Shown here in pieces: positions 37,001 through 57,406 of a stretch of DNA of 64,000 bases; position 1 is the first letter of the stretch, and each line of letters opens with the position of its first letter. Position numbers and translations under genes: made by a program. The DNA is taken from the NCBI RefSeq assembly GCF_037975245.1, contig NC_092565.1, positions 12,856,499 to 12,920,498 of the forward strand, written 5' to 3'. The notes under the pieces are model-generated. The model saw nothing but the letters and a program-made list of their open reading frames with translations, had not been told where the DNA came from and made no database searches. Origin of the DNA: Apostichopus japonicus. Its lineage: Eukaryota; Echinodermata; Holothuroidea; Aspidochirotida; Stichopodidae.

Positions 37001-40000
37001 AACTTAAATAATGTACAGTGCAAGTAAGAGAACTTTCTGATCTTGTAGTTCCAACATGTACATGTAACATAAGGTTCTGTTAGTGGAGTTGTTGTATCCT
37101 TTAAATGTTGCTTGCTACAGATTGGAGACAAAATACCTTAGCCCTGTAGGTCTGGTTTTGCCTACCCATACTCTAACCCCTCTATACCAACCTTCAACAC
37201 CTCATGTCTTTATAACCTGCACCCAGTGTGTACCTTTACTGATGAAAACACAAAACAAATTCTCAAAAGTCCAGAGATATTTCGTTTTAGCAATCAGCAT
37301 TGCAAATTTACGCATCGCTTTTGTGAAAGCCTCTTAAGTTTGGTGGGATTTATGAATGTATCTGGCAAACCACAGAGTGAGTGACATCATCAACTAGCAG
37401 ATAAGTCCTAATAAAAGAGAATTGACCTTGATTAGACAAAAAAAAAAACTTTGATATGAAATTCTCTTGTGATTTTGCCTTTACCAAGTGAATTGCTTGA
37501 ATTACGCAGAACAGTTGCCTCTTTTTCAATACGGTAATTTATTCTGTAACAATTAGCAATTTCTCTGAAAATGATTTCCTTCAATCTTGCTTTTCTTTTT
37601 TTCCTCTCTTTTCCTTCCAGTTGAACCAATCAGCTACTTTGAGTTTGTAATCAACCCACAATCTTTCAGTCACACAATAGAAAATATATTCCATATGTCT
37701 TTCCTAGTCAAGGTAAAATATCTTTATTTTTGTTCTCACTACTTATTGTCTGGTCTGCATGTGATTTAGTTTTATCGAGAGAAAAGAGGAGAAAAGATTA
37801 TTGTAATAGTTTAAAACTGCTACTGTCAGATACCCTAGGAGTCAGGGTTGGACTCCACTTCAGTCAGTATGGAAAGAATAGCATACAACAATAATAAAAT
37901 GAGAAATGGGGGGGGGGAGTCTGGATTTCAATGACAGGGAATTTTATGCAAGAACCAAGCCCATGCAAAATGACAGTTCAAGTAGTCATTTTGTTGCGTT
38001 TCATATCTCAGAGAGTAGTTTAGAATCTCCCAGAATATATATTTTACTTTTTCAATACAAGTTTGAACAAGAAAAGAAATGTTTGGCTAGAATAGGATTT
38101 TTAACCAGTGACCTCAGTGATCACAAGTCATTGCACTCTAACCAATAGTTTTCAGTTTTTAGCCCAAAAGTTTGTTTGCTGTTTTCCAAGTTTTTATAAT
38201 TTCTCCAGACATTTTGTTGTTGTTTGAAAAGAGTATTCTGGTGGCTTACGTTGAATGCTGTGCAAATTTCGGAGTTTTTAGGTGAAATTCTCATCCTCAT
38301 GTAATGTTTTGTATCGCTAAAATATTTTATTTTGTGATTATTTGTAAATGTATCTGGCAATAAGCAGAATGGATGATATCATCAGGACACTTCAGCTGAA
38401 AAGGTCTTTGTTTTTACTTTACAATTTGTCCAATAATTGACCACAGAGGAAAAGAATATTACAAAAAGAGATACATGTTAATGCAATTCTAAGTACAGAG
38501 AACTTTGACAGCTAAAACTAACATTCCAAAATGTATCAGGTTTCAGGGATAATTCAACAAGAAGATTATAAATAGCCTAAGGAGAGCATTTGCCCAGATG
38601 AAATCACAGACCCCCCCTAATGTGATCCAACATCCTGGAGTAGTTGAATGGTTAGCCAGTCAAAATATATGGTTACATTCAATTAACCATATCTCAAGTT
38701 AAGGTCTAAGAAATTGAGTGAGTGTTTTCAACGAGCCATTGTGGAATATTCTACTCTTCATTGTCTTATATAACAATAGGACGGTCATGTCCAGATCAAA
38801 CTAGACGAAGACGGCCTGCCAGTAGTCTACCCGTCCCAACCTTTCAACCCGCAAGAGCACAATGAAGAAGTCCCAAGGAAGCAGCTCGTCCTCAGTATGG
38901 ACATGAGAGAGTGGAAGGTAAGATGTAACAGTGTGACTGTCCTCTTAGAAACATACCTGTCGGCCTTGAAATATAGCTGTTTCCTCCTCCTCCTCCCTCT
39001 CCACTACCCCACCCCTCCCTCCTCCCCCAGGAAGCAGCTCGTCCTCAGTATGGACATGAGAGAATGGAAGGTAAGATGTAACAGTGTGACTGTCCTCTTA
39101 GAAACATACCTGTCGGCCTCGAAATATAGCTTTTTCCCTCAAGCACAAAATGCTGTAGTTTATTTTAGTGTTTGATTCAACCAGGGGGTTCTTACCACTT
39201 TGAAGTAAGATGCTTTCAATCACATATTTACCTTCGCTGAAACTATCGTTCTGTAAAACATTAAAAAGCAAAAGTCATATTTGGTTTGTTTGAAAATAGA
39301 AAAGATTTACGGTAGCATTGCCAATCTAGCAAATAGTACCCAAATTGTGGTTTAGCTGTGTAAGAAGGTTTATCTTCAAAGCCAAAAGCTGCCTACACCA
39401 AGGATATTTATATTTTAAGAAACATAATGGAGAACGCAAATGATGTTTTCAAAAATGTGGAAATTTCACTCAAATGGTGGTAGGATGCTTTTAGGTGTAC
39501 AAGATTCGTTAACTTTTACAATAATTATTGCTTTGATATCAGTGGATGACTGTACTACAAACGTTACCTATTATGTTAATATGCACTACCGCATGTTATA
39601 ATTTTAACACTGTAGCGTAGCAAATAAGCTCATGTGTTAGCATACCAGCATGCTTTAGTTAATGTTCAATTCTGAGTACAAAACATGTCCTCTTAACGTC
39701 CTAAATTGAGCTCTCTCAGATGACATTGAATGCTGTTGTTAGAACATTACGCAGAGTGTCCTAGTCACTTGAATCGATAAGCCTTGGATTTAGAGTTTAT
39801 CGGTCTTAGAAACATGTTATCATGAACAGCCTTAAGTATTTACATTATTTGATGAAAGAATTCAATCAAAACGACCATACGAGACATGCATAAATCGCAG
39901 TTTACTTCAAACGTCATATTTGAATCGACAGGAGATCGTTGAAGTGTTTGAAATCTCCGAGCCCACGATCCCTCCGAGGGAAGACAAGAAAGCCCGAAAG

Positions 40001-40027
40001 AAGAAGAACCGTGCCGTCTCCAGATGA
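31040..40027 (+). CDS. NSMCE4A: NSMCE4A, kleisin-type subunit of the SMC5/6 complex (9 exons)
   Basis: Non-SMC element 4, the kleisin that bridges the SMC5 and SMC6 heads in nuclear DNA repair and chromosome maintenance. Exons: 31040-31121, 32224-32295, 33039-33175, 34502-34632, 35586-35685, 36459-36561, 37621-37712, 38780-38917 and 39932-40027 (TGA). Phases agree throughout and give 316 residues. The N-terminal helix starts [16 protein letters not shown] linker contains [18 protein letters not shown], typical of the family. The C-terminal winged-helix region holds [38 protein letters not shown] and the hallmark ending [17 protein letters not shown], then a basic [11 protein letters not shown] tail. 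Donors and acceptors are canonical, but exon 1 uses GTAAAC, chosen because only that site keeps the frame. A partial copy of exon 8 lies in intron 8 and a SINE in intron 3. Confidence 0.93.
33951..34258 (+). mobile_element. tRNA-derived SINE in NSMCE4A intron 3
   Basis: The head has an A-box-like GTGGCCAATTGGTTAAGGCG and a B-box GGTTCGAATCTTG at tRNA spacing. The body has TCCTTGGGCAAGATGCTTTA and the tail GCGCTTCGAGACC followed by AAAGCGCTATATAAAAGCAA. That order of head, central domain and AAGCGCTATATAAA tail is well known in marine invertebrate SINEs. It is in the same orientation as the gene. Confidence 0.88.
38876..38979 (+). repeat. exon 8/intron 8 direct repeat, first copy
   Basis: Covers the last ~40 bases of NSMCE4A exon 8, its GTAAGA donor and about 60 bases of intron. 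An almost identical copy starts 153 bases downstream. Confidence 0.85.
39029..39131 (+). repeat. exon 8/intron 8 direct repeat, second copy, with a candidate 40-nt pseudo-exon
   Basis: Repeats the first copy with about two substitutions in 99 bases. The duplicated exon end (39031-39070) is preceded by a long pyrimidine tract ending CCTCCCCCAG and followed by the same GTAAGA donor, so it could be recognised as an exon. Its 40 bases are not a multiple of three; splicing it in would place a TGA four codons into exon 9. Confidence 0.85.
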
Positions 40028-41041
40028 AACGTGGTTCGCAGACAGAGGAAGTAGTTCACTGTGAAATCTTGCCTTGAATGTATCTATTCTTACAGCATCG
40101 ACTGGGTGATGGCTTGAATCCAATAGCGGTGGTCATAGTTACTCCAGTCCTTCCACCCCCCTCGCCTCCCTGCCAAGAATCAATGCACAGAATGGTTTAT
40201 TTCTGACTTGGTGGGAAGTATCAGTCAGTTAACATAGAATGAAATGCATTTGATAGGTATAACTTCTGGTCTTCTGGTTTGGAAAGAGGAGGTAAGGTTT
40301 TCCACTAGGAAATAAAGGCAATAAAGGCATCAAAAGTGACAGTTGTGAGCAACGGTAATAGACGATATGTAAACCTGTTCACTACGAGGCCACTGTAGTC
40401 ATAACTGCCATATGTTAACTTTTTCCCTTCCAACGCACACAACCAGATAACTTAATAGTTTAATATTTCTGTGTATGTCAGCCTATTTTAGCTTCTTAGC
40501 TTTCATCCCAGCTAGATCGTTGTAAAATTTTTTGCTTCCATCCTGAAAACAGTCCAGAAATGGTCTAATTTTGACAGACTTCCAAACTTATGGATTTCAG
40601 TAAGATGGGGGGAAAAAATTGTTTATTTGATGCTGTCGCTCTGCCTTCTGAGTTTAGGATGTCAAGGCTGTTTGGTAATGATGTAAGATCATTGACTGAC
40701 AATAAAATCTCAGGAAGGTTATTCATAAAGTGTAATTAAATGATGTCAATTTAATTTCAAAACATTTAATTTTTATACGATGACTTTAGGCATCAAATTA
40801 ATTTTGATATGTTGCAGACCGTTATAAACCACATCTAGCAGTCCAGGTTGTAATTCTATGTCATTTTTCTTTCTTGATTTATTTTATTTTGTAAATGTGA
40901 CCCATTGAGCATCTGAGGCTCATCAATTAAAGCGACTGGACTAATTAGTCTAACCCACACAGACAATTTGGTCAGAACCTCATATGAAACACAAAACTCT
41001 ATATAACAGCATCATACACACCTTGTATGGCCTTAAATAAA
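40028..41041 (+). other. NSMCE4A: NSMCE4A 3' UTR (inferred)
   Basis: From the TGA to the AATAAA at 41036-41041. Earlier AATAAA motifs near 40310 and 40700 could also be used. No other feature is seen. Confidence 0.5.
41036..41041 (+). promoter_or_regulatory. candidate polyadenylation signal of NSMCE4A
   Basis: AATAAA followed within 15-40 bases by GT-rich text (GGTGTTG, CTCTGTTGTTTT), the usual layout of a cleavage site. Confidence 0.5.
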
Positions 41042-43034
41042 CTGGTGTTGAAATGTCATCTAATCATGCTCTGTTGTTTTAAAAGAAGTTTAAATAACAG
41101 GGCTTGGTTGATAGTTGATAGAATTTATAAAACGATATGTAAACTTTGGCATTTAGGCCTTCACTAAGGATCTGTGAAGTAGACTTCATTTACTTTAGCA
41201 AATCTTAAAGCTGAATATCTTGAAACCTGAAATAGCTTTAGAAACATTACAAGAACTCCATTCAACTAGGACATATCAAGTTTACAATACCACCAAAAGT
41301 CTTCATTGAAACATTCCAACAAGAATGACAAAGTAGATTAATCATTGTCCATTACCGAGTTCCTCCCACCCTCCCCTCCCCCCCCCATTTTTCTGATGAG
41401 TGTAGTTTAATAGTTCATAGGTAGCAACAGTACTTGCTGTAAATATTATTTCTTAATCTTCCTTCTTGTTTGATATATCTATCTGTATGAGTAGTTTTCT
41501 TCGATAAGAATTTACTGATAGTTGGTAAATAGAATTGACTATTTAACTTGTAAATATACTGATAATATTGTTAAAAAAAAATTATTGCTCGCTTTCCTTG
41601 TCTTTTTTATCTGTCTTATTAATAATTCCAAAGCCATATGTATCATATAAGCCCCAATATTGGCCAAGTACATACTTTATTTAAGAAAATACCCACACAG
41701 TCTGTTATATGAACTGCTTATGATACAACTGGTTAACTGGCCTTGCCGATTCCCACTGTAAGAGCTGTAGCACTTATGTACATTTTTCTTCTATATATAT
41801 ATTTATATATATATATATATATAGTTGTCTAGAATGTGGAAGTTCTTTCACTGTTTCGGAGTCGTTCGTGCAATGCGGGCTGTGAGTTGTTCAATTTTAT
41901 GTATAAAAATGCTTTTTATAGACTTAGAGAGGTATAATTATTACCTTGTGTTTTATGCGTTTTTTTATTATTGCTGGTATGTTGTTTATTTAGCTTATCT
42001 TCGATCGCGGAAAATAATTAGTCTCTCATAATAAGTGACACTTCATAATGTTCACCTTCACTGTTTGTGAAGGATATTTATTGGATGAGGAAGTGCCTCT
42101 CCCAACCTCACACAAAAAGTACAAGCACAGCCTTTGCGTTTAGACCTAATTATAATTTATGGTCTACTTATGCGTCAGAATGCAATTCACATTCTTACAT
42201 TTTTCTATGTTAAAACCACCAACCCTCCACCCCCCCCCCGCTCACCTCAACCCCCATATGGAGCGGTTTTATAAAATGTTTCTCCTCTTGCCCTTCTATA
42301 AAGGTTTATGCCCCTATCTAACTCAGTCGGCGGAAACATAATCTCAACAACCCCGCCCCCCCCATCCTCCCGCCTGCCAAAATTTTGAAACATTTGTACG
42401 TTAATTGAATGGGGGAATGCGTATAGTTACTAATTGCATTTATTTACATACATTTATGAATTACCCAAAATAGGGGAGTGGACACCGGAACCCAAAGAAG
42501 ATGTGTAATACGTTCGTATGAGCAACACGACGACAATACTAATAATGATGATGATGATGATGATGATGACGATGACGATGACGGTGACGATGACGGTGAC
42601 GACGACGACGACGATGACGATGGTGATGATGTTTGTGGTAGTGATGGTGATGATGATGATGGCGACGCAGGGCGAGGGCAATGGCCAGTGAACAGGACCG
42701 ACTTTGCAAGAGATCGCCGTAGGATCGCAGTCGAGCATTTAGAATGATATAAAAAATTGTTTGAACTACGGAGACTTCTAGATGGATGATTGATGAACAA
42801 AAAAAAATTTTTTTCCATCCAGGGGAAATCCACGGTTTCCACATTTAAAATTGTATTTTACATTGTACAAAAAAAATCCCAAAATAAGCTAAACACTGTT
42901 GAACTGGATAGCCAACCGACGTGAAGTGTAAGTTAAAATCCATTCGGCTTCGCCCAAATGTACGTATGGGGCTGCTCAGTGTCGTACAAAATAGCAACAG
43001 TTGTGTAAACTGTCACACAATTCGTTGACCGTTC
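41042..43034. other. convergent intergenic DNA
   Basis: Lies between the 3' ends of NSMCE4A and the fibrinogen-related gene. It holds a (TA)n tract at 41791-41823, a CTTGCGTTTAGACC-type repeat fragment with C-runs at about 42060-42370 and a GAT/GAC trinucleotide tract. AATAAA on the minus strand at 42439-42444 may be the poly(A) signal of the fibrinogen-related gene. Confidence 0.45.
42540..42663. repeat. (GAT/GAC)n trinucleotide tract
   Basis: Imperfect GAT, GAC and GGT triplets over about 120 bases. All frames are open and give homopolymer-like peptides (Asp, His or Ser runs), so those frames are not genes. Confidence 0.9.
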
Positions 43035-52137
<9,103 letters not shown>

Positions 52138-55100
52138 GAAATTTTATTTTACACAAAATACAGGCCTACAATCAACTTATGAACTTAACCTGAAATAATG
52201 AGAAGATTAACCATACATCAGTAGCAGTAAACTACTCACATTTAGCAAATATTATGTACGTCACCAAATAGACTTCTTTTGATTGGTCAAATATCGAATG
52301 AATATTGATGAGCTTTCCTCAATATTTAGTATTAACTTGCTGAAAAAAACTAATAAAGATAATCACAATCAGTAGCCAAATGTTAGATTTTAAGTCCACG
52401 AAAATTAGTAACGCATGTTGCAAAATTTTAGACAGTTGTCATGACAACGATATAAAGGCCTACCCAGGCGCCTATTTTGTTCGATAAAAAGAACAAAAGA
52501 ATGATTTTTTCCCCCTTTATATTATTTTGAATAATCACTTTTGCATTCTGTATTTGGTAAAGTTTCGTTTCTTAAAATGGACTATAGACAGTAAATATGT
52601 GTTCATCTGAAAATATAATTTATTTTCAATTTGTCTCGAGTCTTGCATGCCTGTGTCTTCATTGGTTCATGATTGAATTTCCAACCAACCTTCCACTTTC
52701 TCCGTGACCCCACAATACCCATACTACCCCAAACATATATAAACAATATATTAAATTAATATTTGATTATAGACTGGGGCTGGTTCCAGGGGTTGTACAC
52801 ATTTCCCCCTCCCCTTCTCTCATTCAACCTCACACAAAAAAGTCACAGTTGTTATTCGCATAACCTTGTGTCAGGACCTTGTAAAGAATGTACGCAGATC
52901 CCCCCCCCCCCTGGAAATCGGCTTCAATGACCATTGGAGCCACACCCCTTCCTATATGTAACATATATCTTGGATCTACCTCTAATGGTTGCGTTCGTGC
53001 CAAACATTTGATAGTTAGGGAAGACCACATGAACTTGAAAATGTGTTAGTGACGAAACATTCTCTTCTCGAAGATGCTATAATTGGCAAGCAGGGGAGAA
53101 CCATTCATAACTACAAAGCATATTTTGAAACTGTTATAATGAAAAAGGAAAAAGCTCTCTGTACAAAGCTCATTTCTCATTCCTCCTGTTGATTATAAAT
53201 TATCCCATGTATTGTTTCTTGACATCACGTGTTTTCTTTAACATTATAACAACACGTGACAATAAATTGAATTAATAATATAAAGAAAATATTAATATTT
53301 GACATAGGACTGTTTTTTCACACTCCATGGTCTATCAACCCGCAGTGCTCACAGGTTCAGAATGAACAACATTTTCATTATAATAATTGTGCGTCAATAA
53401 GAATTACGTCAGGCGCGCGTCCAAGGGAATATAGCGGTAAACATCCTCCCTTTCAGCCCCATGCATATACACAAAGTAAACATGACAGTTTTTAGAGTCT
53501 GCATGTATCGCACCACAATTAATGCACCCATTGACTTACACACTGAACTCGTCACATTCTAAGGCCGATAGAGCATTGATAAAAGTTTTCAACTGACATA
53601 TCCTACTCACCATTTTGATAGCTAATGGCTTGGGCTATCATGAAACATTCAACTTTTGCCACCATGACCGTTTTAGAGTTTGAGCTAGAAGAGCTCAAAG
53701 TTGATCATAGTGCTCCCCATATCCCATATGTCAGCTGTCGCATTGGAATCGTCTTGTTTCACCCAAGATTTTCTATAAAAAAAAATTTACCTTCAATCCT
53801 CCAGATTTTTAGACCATCAGTAGTTTATTTCATCCTCTTCAACATCCAAGCATCTAAAAGAATGGTGATGACTCAGAAAATGCCCTCCCGCCCCCCCCCC
53901 CCCAAAAAATCAATACGGTAGGTCACTTTAGGGATATATTTTCCGACAATGGTTAACCTCTCAGGCGGACGTGCACTACTCTAATTGTGATGCGATACCT
54001 ATAGGTGTCACAGCGTGGTAGGCTTGATGTAACATAAGTACGTCTCAAATTTTCTGTTCAACATTTAGAGACCAAGTTACAAGACCGTTTGTCTTATCGA
54101 GAATATATATAGGCAATTTCTTAATTTTTATCCTTGTAATTATTGTTATTTTTTCCTTATTAAATATCTATTTCAGCCGTTTTGATGAAGGAAGTCTCTT
54201 TTATGTCAACTACAGCCAATGAAGTTATGGAAATCTCTCCTTTCTTTCTTTTTTATTCATTTATTTATTTTGTTTTTATTGATGTAATAATCAGAAAATT
54301 TTCAATAAAATGTGTGTGCGAATGTGTATGTACGCGCTGCGCGCGTTAGTGTGCGTGTGTAACGAAAAAAAAATCAACTTGCAGTCATGAATTTACTATT
54401 TTAAATACTCTTTGTCAGATTCTATCAAGAGTCAGTTCGGGTAAACATACTTCTTCTTTTTTTCCAGTCGAATATTAAAATCAATAATTTGGTTATCGAA
54501 TTGTATGTTATCATCGAATCTAACTAACACGAATCTGAGATTGTCAAGAGAAGTATTTATTTTTTTGTCCTGTAGACGTAGGTAGCTCTGACCTTCATCT
54601 TTGATTGGACAAATGAAGCAAATGTTTGTCTGTTTTGTGTCTGTCTTGTCATTTTCCCCTTTTGCTTGCGGGGGTGGGGGTGGGGGAGGGATAGCTAGTC
54701 TTTATCTTTTATATAGAAAGTATTTGAATGGTAAGATCCCATCCCCACCCCACCCCAACCCACCCCACCTCATCCCCTTATCTGCATTTTAATATATCTT
54801 TCTGTCTCTTCTTTGTTGTTATTGTACTTATTGCGTACATATCACAATACCTTGAGTGTATATAGAGTGTACAGAGGATCAATGTTTACTAAAACTGTTA
54901 GAATACAAAGGTTGATACCAGCGACTGCTCAAACAGAAACAAAAATGAAATAAGCTAGAGAGGCTTTTTTCCGTTCTCATGACAACAGTTGAATTCAAAT
55001 TCTAGTTGCCATGGTATCATAGTATTTTGGAAGTACGTAAGAATTGATTCTTGTATTACGGTATTTTGAAATGTTTCCTTTAAAAGGAGACGCTAAAGTC

Positions 55101-56230
55101 TGCCGTCATCAATAGCTTATATGTTTTCGTATTATAGAATTGTGTGATGAACAACTCTCCCAGATATGTAAGCCGGAAAGTCTCCCTCAATTTGTAAAGT
55201 TATCGTTGGAGATTGAAGACTATGTCAGGACCTCGTTGCCTTCGCAATACTCTTGAGTTCAATAACAACTATGTGACTGTTGACGTTCATACTTGTAAAT
55301 GAGAGTGTCAATGTAAACAGTGGTAAAAACAATCAGATCTTTTGAAAATTTTTTAATATTTTATAAACAACATTTATAAACCATATATCAATTACAGGAA
55401 GGATACCCTCACCTTAACCCCCCCCCCTCCCTAAAACAGACTTCAAACATATTTTCTGACCCCTCTCCCATCCCTAAATTCGAATTTGTAACAAAGGGCA
55501 TAACCTATATGATGTCAAGAAAAGTCATTTTAATGTAAACGTTACTAAAACTTACACATTTCTGACTCGTAAAATGGAGACAAAAAAGTGGCATTGCCCC
55601 CTCACAACACAGAAGCTTGGTATGCGCCTACATGCATCCAGCTATCAGCAACGGACCTGATATGAAACTCTGGGCCCATGCTTGAGGACGATGGTTCGGG
55701 GGCTACTGCCTCGGGGACCGGGGTCAATGGGGGGGGGGGTGACAGGGCGGGGAAACATGGGATAAAGAAAGACTTAAAACATGATGCCTATTGATATCAC
55801 GGTTCCCGGGGCCCCTACCTGCCCTCTCCACGCCACTGTATGGCCTTGCGTTCTTGCGTTCTTTGCCTGCGCAGATTTTCTGTCAATTGCAACTCCCCAT
55901 CCCTGCACAATACAATGGCATATCATTATTTTGACTAAGCATAAGACAAAAGAAAATTAATGAATGGACATGAACTTTGGTGTTTGATCAGAAATAAGCT
56001 GTATTTTTGCCTGTCGTTCACAAAATCAACCCCAAGAATTGTTTGACTTTATAATTTAGTGCAAGTATGCTTGCAGAACAATTCATAGCATAACCAAGTT
56101 TTCTCCGAAACGATCCAAATTCCAGACTACATTTTGTATATTGACCTAACTGTTTGCATGCTAGTATATTTCCTACCCCTATTTATATGCATTAATACGT
56201 TCCTACCCACTTTACCATTTTTAAATTTTT
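52138..56230. other. intergenic DNA upstream of the fibrinogen-related gene and downstream of the lipase
   Basis: No gene is supported. It holds another CATAACCTTGTG-type fragment near 52860, the second copy of the 18.8-19.2 kb repeat, a (GT)-rich stretch near 54310-54360 and C- and G-runs. The promoter of the fibrinogen-related gene should lie just above 52137; no clear TATA box is seen. Confidence 0.4.
53515..54005. repeat. dispersed repeat, second copy (see 18755-19165)
   Basis: Same orientation and order of shared blocks as the copy in subtilase A intron 1: CCCATTGACTTACACAC, GAACTCGTCAC, ACCTTCAATCCTCC and TTCCGACAATGGTTAACC, then a GCACTACTCTAATTGTG-type block. The open frame at 53625-53921 is part of the repeat. 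Confidence 0.65.
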
Positions 56231-57317
56231 TTACCAAAACCACCATCCATCATCTTCTTCCTCTTCCTCCTCCGGGACGCAATACGGCTGATCTCCGTTG
56301 GTTTCCAACATGTATACCCCTGGTGCCCCATCTTTTGCATGGTAGCCCATTATTGGGCAGCTGTTATCCCCACAGGAGTTGCAGTGGCCATTTTCAAAGT
56401 CATCCCAAGAACTACATGGGTAAGATTTGAATTCACATTCACTAGTGTCGAAGCTTTCGGTGAAGTACCAGATGGAGCGAAGGTGATCACATACGTCACG
56501 ACCAAGAAGAGCCTTCCAACAACCAGGTTGATCGCTCCCACCATTAGGGAAGAAATCCAAGTGGCCATGCTACAACAAAAATATAAATAAATAAAGTACC
56601 ATAGAGGCAAGAGTTTACCTGTAGAGAGATGGTAGGTGTAAGGGTTGTATCATGGGTCTACAGATTGAAGTGAAAACCATCCGTGACGAGATGTCCTCGT
56701 TTTAATATCTTTAATGAATACATTTGTGGTCAAAGTTAGATCAAAGCATTTCTACTTGGTGTTATTATTTAGAGATGTTAGGGTCGACCTAAACTAATTT
56801 TGTGTAACACTTACCGTTTGTGCACTGCCCAAAAATGCATCGGTGTGTATAACATCAACAAAGGGTGCATCCGTAGGATCAAGTTTACAGTCAAGATGAG
56901 TAAACTGGTCAAAATGAGGACCGGCTGGATCAAGACCTAATAGCGAAACGAAATCTTCAGCAGAGCAACTAGTCATCATCATCATTATTATCATTATCAT
57001 TATTATTATTATTATCATAACTTTATTAGCATCATCATCGTCGTCGTTATTATCATCATCATTATTATCATCATCTTAATCATCATCAATATTATTATTA
57101 TCAACTTCATTATTATCATAATTTTTATCATAATTATCATTATCATCATTATAATCATTATTATTACATCATCATTATTATCAACATTATTATCACCATC
57201 AACATTATTATTATCACCATCATTATCATCTTCATCATTGGCATCGTCATCATCTTCATCATCATCAATAATCATCATCATCAATAATCATCATCATCAA
57301 TAATCATCATCATCAAT

Positions 57318-57406
<89 letters not shown>

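Noticed and set aside
42444-42844. Ser-, Asp- and His-rich ORFs on both strands
   Set aside because: Translation of a GAT/GAC triplet tract; every frame is open.
57015-57284. Asp/Met-rich minus-strand ORF
   Set aside because: Made by the ATC/ATT triplet tract in a lipase intron.
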